This document shows, piece after piece, positions 45,580-56,042 of a stretch of DNA of 64,000 bases. The translations under genes were made by a program, and so were the position numbers. Positions within the stretch are counted from its first letter, which is position 1; each line of letters opens with the position of its first letter. The notes under the pieces were generated by a model. It saw nothing but the letters and a program-made list of their open reading frames with translations. It was not told the DNA's origin and did no database searches. The stretch is from Anthoceros angustus. Its lineage: Eukaryota; Streptophyta; Anthocerotopsida; Anthocerotales; Anthocerotaceae. The DNA lies in assembly GCA_010909165.1 (NCBI GenBank), contig MU008155.1, positions 496,001 to 560,000 on the forward strand, read 5' to 3'.

Positions 45580-48359
45580 ATGGAGACGGGGCAGATGGTG
45601 GAGGATGATGAGGATTTCCTGTCCGAGTACGAGACCTGCGTGGGTCGTCTTTGCTTCACCCAGCCCTACTCTCGATACGTGCCTCCGCGGTACTACCGCA
45701 GGTTTCCGGGGCGGGTCTGTGCTATTCTTCTTGGTCTTTCATCAAAGAGCTGGTTGTGGTGGTTTGGGTGGGAGCTGGGGATTTAGCAATGCTGCCGTTG
45801 CCGTTGTTGGCCTGATTGGAGTCGGTCGTTTGCAGGAATATCGGTATAAGGTGGGTGCCAAGCTGACGACTGGGCAAGGATTGCGGCTGAAGTTTCAGCG
45901 GGCCATGGCGCTGCCCAATTGCCTAGGACTAGGTTGGTCGTCAGCATGTCGGGTGGTAGCGTGAGCTCGGTCCCCGTCTCCTCTGCACCACTGACGGTGG
46001 ACCGATGCAGGTGATAATGGGAGGTGGCGGTGGCAATGGGTGCCCATGGGGTTGAACGTGGGCTTGACGGTGGATGCTGCACAGAATAGGCCCTCGGCCG
46101 CGGAGCATGATGACTGCAAGCCAGGAGACAATGGCGGCAGTCTGCAGGCATTGCCGTATGCACGGCTTAGAGTTCTTACACCTGTGTTTGGGAAGCTGGG
46201 TGAGTCATTTGCTGCTCCAGGTTCTGTTGCTGCTGCTGCATGACATTGAGCTTGGTCTTGGCTGCATTCTTCTTGGACTGTTTGATGATGTTCATAGTAG
46301 AGGTGTTTCACTTTCGCAGTCCTGGGTGGGCGTCAAGAGAGGTGGGAGGAAATTGGTAGCATGTGAGAATGTGGAGATAGGCTACAGGGTGGGGCTGGGG
46401 AGTTATACTTGCACACCTCTCAGACTAGCTGGGTGTTGGCAGGTGTAAGGAGCAGTGCATGTACTGGGTTCATCTGAAGGGAGCGTGGTCGGCTGTGCAG
46501 CCCTGCAGCCGATGCTGGATGTCCTACCTGTGCCATCGCTGACCGTGAAGAAAGCGTTCCGAGTTGGAAATTTAAAGCTGGTGGTCGGAGCCACTGTCAA
46601 GGTGGTGATGATGCTTCACTCTTCCCTCACTGCAGTGCGTCAGCCTTGATGTTTGGACAAGTTGCTGACCCTGTCCTTGGGCCATGCAGGCAGGGTCATG
46701 CAAGGTCGGTTCCGCTGGGCCACGATGGAGTTTGCAGCTGAATTGGCATCCTTCAGACTCTGTATGTCGTATGTTGCTCACCGTGGAAAGTTTGAAGTCC
46801 TGTTTGCTGGGGGATGTGTTGCTTTCTCACAACATTCTTCCTGGCTGTTTTAGGTGAAGGTTACGACGCAACCTGTTAATGATATTATCATGATGCGATA
46901 TTCAAGAGGCTTCAATGTGACACCAGACTGTAAAGCTGTAAGCTAACGTGAAGTGGCCCTTTTCACTGTTCAAAGTTTGGTCTGTATCCAAGGATTGATG
47001 ACAAGGTCCCCGTGAATTTCAGGTAGCTGCAGCCCTTGTGGAAGTTCCTTCTCAAGTAGTGCTTGATGGGATTTCGAGGCATATCAGTAGCATCCCTGTG
47101 AAAGTTAAAGTGGATTATATGAAGGTTTCACATACCATCGGCTCTCGGGTATTACAGGCCCCCTGCACGCCCATTCCAATCTTCTTAAAGTACAGCACCA
47201 TCGGTGAATGCCCTCTCATTTGTTGCTGCATCGTGGGCATTTTTGGCAGGCCAAAAGAGATGAGCCTTATGCAGTCACCAAGTACCTTAAAGCATCTAAG
47301 GACATCGGGCGGCGTGACATCATCAGTGTGCTTCCAGGGCATTGGATTGATCCCGGGTTTGAGCCTGGCGCCCCTGGAGAACGGGATTTCAATCTGGAGG
47401 TATCCTCCACGTCATGGCTCATTGTGAACTCCGGTCTCCCACAAACTGTACTCCGTTTCAGATGCATTGACTTGGATTCTTGTGCACAGGTTGCAAATGT
47501 AGTGGAGAAGCAGCTGCGTGGCAACGGCTGGGAGGTTTTACGGCCTGACCGAGATGCGCCCTACCTGGCCTGGGAGGAGTACCTGAACTGGGTTTCCTGT
47601 CAGGTGTCTTCAGTAAACTTGAACCTGACTGACCCGTCGCTCAGTGAGGCTCTTACGTCTCCTTGCTGACAAGGGTAGGTTTCACTAACCTCTACCCTTG
47701 TTGATGAACATTGCAGACACTGAAAGGTCATCCTGTGCTGGAGATCCACGGCCAGGTTTGTCCAACTGCACTAAGAGAGGCTACCACTGGCAAAATATCT
47801 CACATGATCTCAAACTGATGCACCGTTCTGTCTCCACCCTGCAGGGAACTCTTGCAGATTGCAGGGGCCACGTACTGGGTGTGATCGGGGATGCCAACGC
47901 ACCCCTCAACAAGGTATCTGCAAATCATCCCCTCCCCTGCCTCCGTTTCCCGGTCCTGCATTCTGAAAGCATAGAAATGCCTGTGTTTTCATCAACAGGA
48001 GCTGGCCAGAGACTTCGGGTTCTTCCAAATGGACTGGAGGGACCTTGCTGTTCCTCGACGAGGTGGTGTTATTGTTGAGAGTTTCAACTCAGATGAGGTT
48101 AGCCATCGCGTGTCATCTCCTCTGTGTGGAACAACCTGTCTGCAGATGTGCCGGCATTATCATCTCTTACAGTCTTTCTCCACTCTCCAAGTAGGTACTC
48201 CAAATGGCTCCATGGCATCGAACGTGGGCAGTGCGGCGACTTGCTAACCGCATTGTGCAATGCGTGGAGAAAGCTAGCTCTCCTAATCGGGCTGCCAGGG
48301 GCATCTTGGTGGACTCGGACTTTGAAAAGGATTTGCTTCCCTCAGGCGATTATGACTAA
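45580..48359 (+). CDS. Strand-rich protein with C-terminal MurNAc-L-Ala amidase-like domain
   Basis: I model 14 exons: 45580-45714, 45836-45932, 46011-46199, 46298-46341 (uncertain), 46509-46601, 46690-46761, 46854-46937, 47023-47124, 47250-47399, 47490-47591, 47717-47755, 47845-47913, 47999-48097, 48195-48359. They join in frame to 479 codons, all introns GT-AG. The start lies in ACCATGG context. Residues 1-272 begin acidic and continue with alternating polar/hydrophobic strands (WSLQLNWHPSDS, IPVKVKVDYMK), as in a beta-barrel or beta-sandwich; I do not recognise the family and see no transit peptide. Residues 273-479 follow zinc amidases: VLPGHW, then ERDFNLEVANVV, LEIHGQG and GGVIVES, giving His, Glu, His, Glu in order. 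In bacteria such enzymes cleave septal peptidoglycan. A plastid peptidoglycan role is inference. The two halves could be separate genes. Confidence 0.6.
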
Positions 48360-48877
48360 GCCCATTATGATACCATCGAGCTTAACTTACCTTCCCCTTG
48401 TGCCGGAGATGGGCTTCTCAGTCTCACGCACCTGATCACTGGGGAGGGGTCGACGCGCTCTTGTCAACCCGGTGTGCCTTTGCAGCCCAGACTCCATGAC
48501 TATTAAAGACACCAACGATGCAGATTTGTGTTCTAAAAGTCCAAACATCAATTCGAGAGTTCACACATATATGTTCGTTATAATCTTCTACATAGTGGAC
48601 TTTTCATCGTGCATACAAGATACAAAAGGCGGTTGGAGAATCACTTTGGAGTAGTTTGTGACCAAAGATGGTGAAAGCTCAATAGCACATTCTATTGTAC
48701 AACAATGTTAAGATTTCTCTCTGTGCACTTGTGACTATTGTCTGGCAATCACATGAGAATCTACCGGGTATTCTACAAAATTTTATGAAGGTTGATATGT
48801 ACTAACAATCGGCATCTCACCTGTAACCTCAGTGTCTTTTGGAACCTGTGGTTGGTAAGCATGCTTGACTTCTCAAA
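48360..48877. other. Convergent intergenic region
   Basis: 518 bp between the stop codons of two genes transcribed towards each other. It is AT-rich in its right half. It should hold both 3' UTRs, but I see no canonical AATAAA I would assign. Confidence 0.5.
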
Positions 48878-51800
48878 CTACTCTTCCTCGGACAGCACTA
48901 TAAAGACATCACAAACTGACCACTTTAAAGGGGTAGCCTTGTTTGGAGGATTGATGACAGCTCTTTCTGCCAAGGCCTGGCGGTACCCGATCACAATCTC
49001 ATGCCGTTGTCGAGCGCGAATCATGACCTCAAAAAAGCTCAACTCCTCCTGGTCATAGAGGTACATTTCTGCAGCACGTATATACATCTCATTCCCCTGT
49101 ACAAACAAACATCATGAGCTAACCACGTGGAAGTAGCAACGTCGCTAAATTGTTGAATCGTAAGAATGCCAACTTCTCCTGTTGAGGCAGCAAACTTGAA
49201 AGCAAAGCAAAACGCTATGTGCTCTTACCTCCTCTGCAAAAAGTTCTTCAAGAACCCTATTGATCTGCTTGTCCTCAGACACCATAGCTAATGCCATACT
49301 CACAAGCTCATTCGACAGTACATAATCACTGATCTTCGACACAGAAACAAGGTTCTTTGTTCGAGAATCCAGGATTTCACTTATGATAATTGAGCTGTCA
49401 GATGCCTGCTGCATTTCATTGATCCAAGAGCTCTGCATGATACCAGATTCTGCTTGACGAGACACCTGGCTGGCTTTGCCCCTGTACGGCATTCGCTTTG
49501 ACTGTAGGAAGCAATCAAACACAGAAGGGCTGTGTTAACGTACACTTGCAGCAATATCCACAATATACAGATAGGCAGAATGGGTGTCAGCATAAGACTT
49601 CAATCGGATCTGTAGTGTGCTGGTCTATCACCTGAATGTCTCGAATGAGAAGAAGAGTAGCTAGAGAACGTGAATCAGCATTCACAACTGTATCCTCTAG
49701 AGCCTCGTCCGCTAGAATCAATATCTGCAAACATATTCATCTAAAACTTCAAGAGCTTGGGATAATACATGATGAATCACTCAGGAAAGACTGTGTACAC
49801 TATCGTGACTAACCGCACAGACATCTTACAGAGTCAAAGGTCTCAAGCGGGAGACTCTCAAGATGCCGCCGTATTACAGCATTCCCCTCGCGGTGAACTA
49901 GCACTGTGTTGACCAGCTGCTCGGAATTAAGGCCGCCATCTTGAAGTTTCCTTTCTCTGTCTGCTAAGGGAACCTCGCTGAAGAGCCATAATTCTGAACC
50001 ACTGGCTAAAAATGCCTCCAGAACCTGTTTACATGGTTCGGATAATCATTAGAAAGTACAGTACTGTGAGAAGACAAGTGACTAGAGCGTCCAAGCTACA
50101 TCCACCACTTGCATCCGAGACCCCCGACCATAACTGGGGACAGAAGGCCAGGACAGGAGGTAAGTAAGGATGCTGTTCGAAGTAGTGTTCCAATATGGAG
50201 CCAACAGCAGCCCATTGACGTTATCCCCAGACTGATACTTGAATATCCGAAAGTGCTGCGAGTCGCACTATGGCCCAGGTGCCTTACCGTTATCATATCA
50301 TCAATATCCCGACGCCAACCGCAAAAGAGAATCCTCTCTGGAAGCTTTGGAGCACTTACAATTTGGGGCAAGGGCCCTCTCCGCACCTGCAGCAGCGGTG
50401 GTTTGGAATGAGCAAAGCAAGGTAGAGGATCCTGGAAATATCAGTGCTTACCACTATCATATCATCAATATCTCGCCGCCATCCACAAAGCAGGATCTTC
50501 TGTGGCCGTCTTTTTCGCTTGACGGCCCCTGGTGGAAGGGCTTGCATCATCACCTGGAGCACCAAACCCATCTCTATGAGCACCTCCCATGGGTTCTCCA
50601 GTTCAGCTGATCTGAAAGGAGAGTTGCCACAAGAGTGGTGCTGCTCGTATTCCACTTTTAAGCGAATCGATCATATACCAAGCATATGCTGCCCACCATC
50701 ATATGCAACCACATGCTTAAGAGCTCCTGGATCTGGGGTGCAGTTCATTCAACTGAAATATCTGTTTCTCAGCTACAGCATTTGTAGCGAAAGCCAAACC
50801 AACCCTGATGGATCCTCCAATTCAACACTCTTTCTCAACCTCCTCCCCTCCCCGTCCCACACTAAAGCCTTCTAGGACATAATAAAACCCACTGCTGTTT
50901 TTTATGCACAAAGCTAGTGTAATGAATTCCACTTCCACTCAAAGGTGGATTTTGAAGAAATTACCTCAGGCAGAGGTCCAGGCGCATATGTGTCATCATC
51001 TTCAGCCACCACAAGTAATTCATCCCCTTCTGAAAGGACATAGTCGTCCTCTGGATTCAAAACTATTTGTCCACCTCTGGAAGACACTTTCACCCCACAG
51101 GGTATGGCATCTGGAAAGCTGATCAGCACATCTTCAAACTTCATGCCATCGAGCTGGGGCCACCTTTTGATGTAGAACTCAGCATTATCAAATCCAAGAA
51201 TGTCCTCCCAGATCTGCGAACAAAAAAACTTGAGGGTTGGCCGCATCTCATGTGGAAGGTGCATGCAGATTCAACAACTGAGACTACCAGAAATAACATG
51301 GAGCCAATAAACCTGCGCAAGGCCTGGTTGTCGGGCACACTGTATCATTAGACGGCCGATCACATCATGGGCAACTACAGTTTCAACAAGGTCTCCCCCT
51401 ACGAGTTTGACGAGCTGTTCATTGTCAAGATCACTCAACTCCACAACTATGTGTCCTCTCAAGCCTTCCTTCACGCCTGTTAAGTTCAAAACCACCCTCA
51501 GTGCACGAGCGTCACTCTGCAATCATGAGCAGGAAGCTACGGAATTATTAGTGAACGTGTAGTGTTCCTTCAGGGAAATCTTAGTCTGAAAGTCGCCAGA
51601 CTGCTGGTCATCTTGAGACTATGGATGACACACAACATAGGGAAGGGAAGAGAAACTGCATCGTACCTGGTCGGCATTCTCAACTTCAGCTAGGACAATT
51701 ATTGACCTAGCTTTAGAGACAGATACCTGCTTAGTAACAAGGACACAAAGATATTAAGCACTGTAGGGTTGTCGCCAACCTAGTTTTGGACAACCTGGTC

Positions 51801-54238
51801 AACAGCCCAAGAGGCACAAATAAATGAGCTAAGATGCTGTCAGATGTACGCTAGCCAACCCTTCCTAGTCCAGGGCATCATCATGAAACAAAGAGGCGCT
51901 TCTTGGAAAGCCCTGGAACATTAAACACAAACCTTCTTCAAATCTGCCATAATAAGCGGACTACCACTTCGGCAAATAACACTGGTTCCCATGAAGTCAA
52001 ACTCCAGCCTCGCAATGTCTATCTCCATCTCCTCCTTGTCTCGCTCAGCCAGCACAACCACTACACCTCCCCCTAGGCTCTGATTTGCTATGGCTAACTG
52101 CTTCAAAAGTGATCCCTGGATTTCAGTCAAAGTTGTGAGAAGCAGCGACAGGAGCTTTCAGTTACATTCCAGATTAAAACACGCATCTGACCGCAATACA
52201 TTAGCAGGATAAACGAACAGTGTGACGAACTGTGTAAGAAAATGCCTCACCAGTTTATCACTCCAGCCCAGAATCAAAGTATGGTTGCTTTCGATAACCT
52301 CACTCTTTCCTTTCCTTAGTGAGTCGACCTTCTCAGAAATAGCATCGGACACGAGCCCCACCATCAGTGCAAAGATAAGCATGCCCCCAAAACTTATGCA
52401 CACAGACACCACTCTAGGACCCAACCCAACACTGTCTGCATGATTTCCCGCATCAGCTACATAGGTCCATGCAAGCCATAACGTGTCCCACAAGCTCTCG
52501 CTGCTCACGCTGAAGAGAGCGACCCCGCCAACTCCTATTAGCAAAATAGTAGCCAGCAATAGAGCAAGTGGCTTCACAAAAGAGTGAGTAGAGAAGAGGA
52601 CATCCACCCGGTAAGCCAGCTGCTTACTAAGAGGTAATTCCTCTTCTGCAGTCCTATCTGGAGATCCCATCAACCTGGGAAAGTCATCAACGTATTTGAA
52701 GAACAAAAAGGGAGCCAAAAGCACCAATGAAGAGATGACAAGGGCAAATCGCCGAGCCCCAACTGACTCTTGTTCACTTCCATCCATGTCAAGCAAGCCC
52801 TGATCGCCGTGGGTTGGAGTGAGGCATGGAGTGCAAGAACTAACTCTGCTTTGTAGGCGCAGAAGTTCACCCTGAGGAGGCAACACACGTTAAATTTGGC
52901 AGCTACTGAGGCGACAAGGAAAGGCAATATGAAGAAGGTAGTGCTTTGTGCGTACCCTCAGATGTTGGGCCTCTGAGTGCATCGCTACAGCATACATCAT
53001 CGACAACACACATGCAGTCAGAATCTGCACATGTGCAACAGAGACATGAGGGCGATGAGATTAAACGACCACAACGGCAAAAAATTCAAACTTTGAGACA
53101 ATGCACGGAAGCCATGACTAAGAAAACCCAAGCATACCAGCAGAAAATGAACAGAAGAATAAATTGGTCCTCCTAAGGCTCTGAAAGGCCACTGAATAAC
53201 TGAACGCAGATAAGATAACTGCTGGTGAGCTGCAACAGAGGTGCTTGGTGCTGGCCTGGACCCCCCTCCTGATGCCTGCCGTTTAGCTACATCATTGGCA
53301 TAAGATTCCAGGAGTCTTCGCCCCTCAAAGGCTTCCTCGGGGAGGTCCAACAAGCCAACACCAGCATTGACCCTTCTCCTTCTGAGACCAGCTGGGACAG
53401 CATCCTGACTGTTGGAATCCTCCTCCTTGTTCAGGGCCTTGAAGGGAGCACCCGAAGCTCCTCGTAACCCGGGAAAAGTTTCCCAAGTGCTGGTCCCGGT
53501 GCCAGTGCCAGTGCTGGCAGACACTCCATTGGCTTGCAAAGGTGGTTGGGGTTGGGAGTTCGGTGCAGCCTGCGAGCCTGCAGCATCCGCTTCCATCCTA
53601 GGAGCCTTGTTAGGGCGTACCAGCAAGTGCTCATTTCTGTCGCTGTCCGCCCGGGGCCGAGGCTTCCAAGCATTCTTCCGCAACAGACCTCCATCCCGGG
53701 AGAGCAGGGAGGCTGTGGCGCCCTCCTTGCCGCCCTTCCCCTTGTCGAATTTATCAAATCTAACTCGGAGGAGATCCTCAGAGAACTCCTTGGCTGTCCT
53801 CCTTTCCTTAGGAGAAAGTGGGCTGCTTCCATAGCTTCCAAAAACGAACCCATCAGGCGCAGCAGCCGCTTCCACCTGACCCCTGCTCAGATCTCTGCTC
53901 GCCGAGTCTCCGTTCACCGATCCTGCATTGTCCGCAGCCCCTAGCGCGGCACGAGCTTCTCTGACAGGCTCCTTCTGCGCTCCAATGGACTTGGGCGAGC
54001 TGTTCAAGCGCCTCACCGTCGGCAGCAGGGGCCCAGGAAACACGGCGGTGACGCCGTCTTGGACCTCGCCCGACGGGATGGAGCGGGACCTGGTGAGGCG
54101 CTTAGTCTCGGATCCTGCCCCTCGGTCCGGCGATCCAATCATAGAATTGACGAGGGAGGAGATGGGATCCTGCGCTCCCTTGGGATCATGCACTCCTTTC
54201 TCTGGAAGCTGGTCATCTAGGCCGCTCCTTTTCAGCAT
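48878..54238 (-). CDS. CASTOR/POLLUX/DMI1-type nuclear-envelope ion channel
   Basis: Twelve phase-0 coding exons: 54238-53138, 53024-52956, 52871-52251, 52115-51933, 51726-51667, 51516-51313, 51213-50965, 50386-50288, 50024-49830, 49724-49632, 49501-49229, 49096-48878. They give 1121 aa. An in-frame TGA lies four codons before the ATG. Residues 1-367 (exon 1) are mostly Ser/Arg/Pro-rich and probably disordered, longer than in the legume proteins (about 850-920 aa in total). Transmembrane segments lie near 362-382, 431-449, 490-512 and 543-565. The filter ADAGNHA is at 529-535, followed by the RCK-like gating region (HTLILGWSDKL, CGWRRDIDDMI, WINEMQQASDSSIIISEILD). Such channels sit in the nuclear envelope and support calcium oscillations in symbiosis signalling. 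A second version of exon 8 is annotated separately. Confidence 0.93.
50288..50386 (-). CDS. Channel exon 8B (canonical version)
   Basis: 99 bp, phase 0 at both ends, acceptor TGCTGCAG and donor GTAAGG. It encodes 33 residues beginning VRRGPLPQ and ending ILFCGWRRDIDDMIT. From memory of DMI1-type proteins, a V-[RK]-[RK]-G start followed by P-E-[KR]-ILFCGWRRD is the usual sequence, so this is the canonical exon. It lies 65 bp downstream of exon 8A. Confidence 0.85.
50452..50553 (-). CDS. Channel exon 8A (tandem alternative version)
   Basis: 102 bp, phase 0 at both ends, acceptor GCTCCAG and donor GTAAGC. It encodes 34 residues beginning VMMQALPPGAVKRKRRPQK and ending ILLCGWRRDIDDMIV. The second half matches exon 8B closely at protein and DNA level; the first half is different and strongly basic. 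Either exon alone joins exon 7 to exon 9 in frame. Including both would also stay in frame but would repeat the CGWRRDIDDMI segment. Confidence 0.7.
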
Positions 54239-55918
54239 CCTGTGCACAGCTCAAATCCCCGGCAGCTGCAGGCACCAGCGGCGTCACCAAATCCGAATCC
54301 GGGCTCCGCAGCCTGGGAATTGCAACACAGTGTGGCATGCCTGGCGCTGGCAGGCCCGAGGTGAGTGTCAGGGTCAGCTGGCGGGGCTTCTTCATGTGCA
54401 TAACAAACAAGGAGCTGTTGCGGCAGAAGCAGCCCACCATGGCCACTCCAAATGCGCGACCATAGCATGCATGGGTCCCAGCCACAGAGCCACCCCGTGG
54501 TGCTCTGCGCACAACAGCGCAGCAAAGCCAGACATCAGCAGCTGTACCTGCACCTGTTGCCTTAATACACTATAGTCTGGGTGCGCTGCCATCAACCGGG
54601 GCCACGGGTCGCTTGGCTTTTCAGAGGTCGCCGAATATCAACCACTCTGGTTGGAAGCCGCCACCGGAACATGTACCCCCATTTGCTGGATGGCCACAGT
54701 GGCGTGTACATACTTATGTTCCGCAGCGGATCTGCCACCTTCCTACGCATCGTCTGTGCTAGGCAGAGATACGGGATCACAAGCTTCAAATGCTGCCGTT
54801 GGGACAGACGAGGCAAAGACTCCCAGCATGTGCAAACTTTGTCGTTTGCTGCCGTATCTCGAAAACATTTTGCGGCTCGCGGCATTCATCAACATCCGAT
54901 TCCCTCGGGCCTTGCTTTGTCAGTTCCCAAGGTTCTCTTTGCTTTCCTGTGAGGTGCTGTGACCAAAGCTCTTCCCATTCCACAGACTCCTTTCCTTTCT
55001 TTGTGCTTCCTTCTATTCTCCGGCATGGTTCAAACATTGACAGGGAGGACATACCTGGGGCAATTGTCTTGCCCTGACGGACCATACGCAGCATGGACAG
55101 TAGTGTGATGATCACTCTACGGGCTTCCTTACGTTTTGAGAAGGGCAAGGGCAAATTCGCCATCGGATCATGCCACCTAGTCCCGCAAATATGAGGGCCT
55201 TGTTGAACTAGGCATGATGGCTCCGATGGTCCGGATGACAGATTCTTCAAATGCCGGGATGAAAGCCCCAGACATCAATTCCACGTTGCGCGCTACTTGC
55301 GCTTCAAAGCATGGCAACTTCTAGAAGGGAGAGCACTTGCGAGACGAGGCTTCTGGCGGAAGGCAAGAGGGAGTTGGCGTTAATGAACGCATCATTGACA
55401 TCATCCTCAGTTAACTCAGTTTACTCTGTTGTCTCATTTTATTCTTTCTTTATTCTTTTTATCTTATTTTCTTCTTTCCTTATTCCTTTTGTCCATAACG
55501 TCTTCCCGCCCGTTCCGTCGTCCCGTTCTGGGCCTAAGGTCAACTATGGTCTCGCCATTCGACCATCAGTGCAAATGGGTTGCAATTGCAGCTACATACA
55601 TGGTCCACTCTGGGCACGAGACAACTTGTTACCACCATCTTTAATTTCATCTGCACCTAATATCTCGAGAGTTTAGGAAAAAAAATGATAGTATAATCTA
55701 ACAGAAAAACACCACGTTCGCATCTCTCACAATGATTTCCAATAAAATTTATATCATAGTCCAGACCTTCTCCCTGGAATGTTCCGACGATAAAGAAGTC
55801 GAAAGGCCAAACAATAGAGTGCGAAGACTAAGCACTGCACAACTCGCAACCCGTAACCCACAACCTGCAAACGATATGTGATTAGGTATAGGTATGTATT
55901 GATTTTCAGACTCGCGGT
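54239..55918. other. Upstream region of channel gene, no gene seen
   Basis: Should contain the promoter and 5' UTR of the minus-strand channel gene. Short frames on both strands lack domain content. A T-rich run (about 55425-55500) is present. I cannot place a core promoter with confidence. Confidence 0.45.
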
Positions 55919-56042
55919 TGCTGTGACGTATAATATAGTTTAGTTTGTCCAATTGCTTATCCACCTAGGCTCAACGGGCATGCTGTGACGTATAATATAG
56001 TTTAGTTTGTCCAATTGCTTATCCACCTAGGCTCAACGGGCA
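55919..56042. repeat. Exact 62-bp tandem duplication
   Basis: The unit starting TGCTGTGACGTATAATATAG at 55919 is repeated without change at 55981. It lies in AT-rich intergenic DNA. Confidence 0.95.

Larger units (their letters stand above)
37623..45990. repeat. 8.4 kb tandem duplication, copy 2
   Basis: Second copy of 29145-37622, ending within intron 2 of the intact gene. It keeps all blocks in order. It carries more small deletions in the satellite, and shorter C runs before ATGG in the minisatellite. Confidence 0.93.

Noticed and set aside
46200-46508. Alternative exon in the frame coding VSLSQSWVGVKRGG
   Set aside because: Its phase does not fit the strong GTGAGT donor at 46200 together with the phase-0 exon starting at 46509. 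The short exon 46298-46341 fits both, though it remains uncertain.
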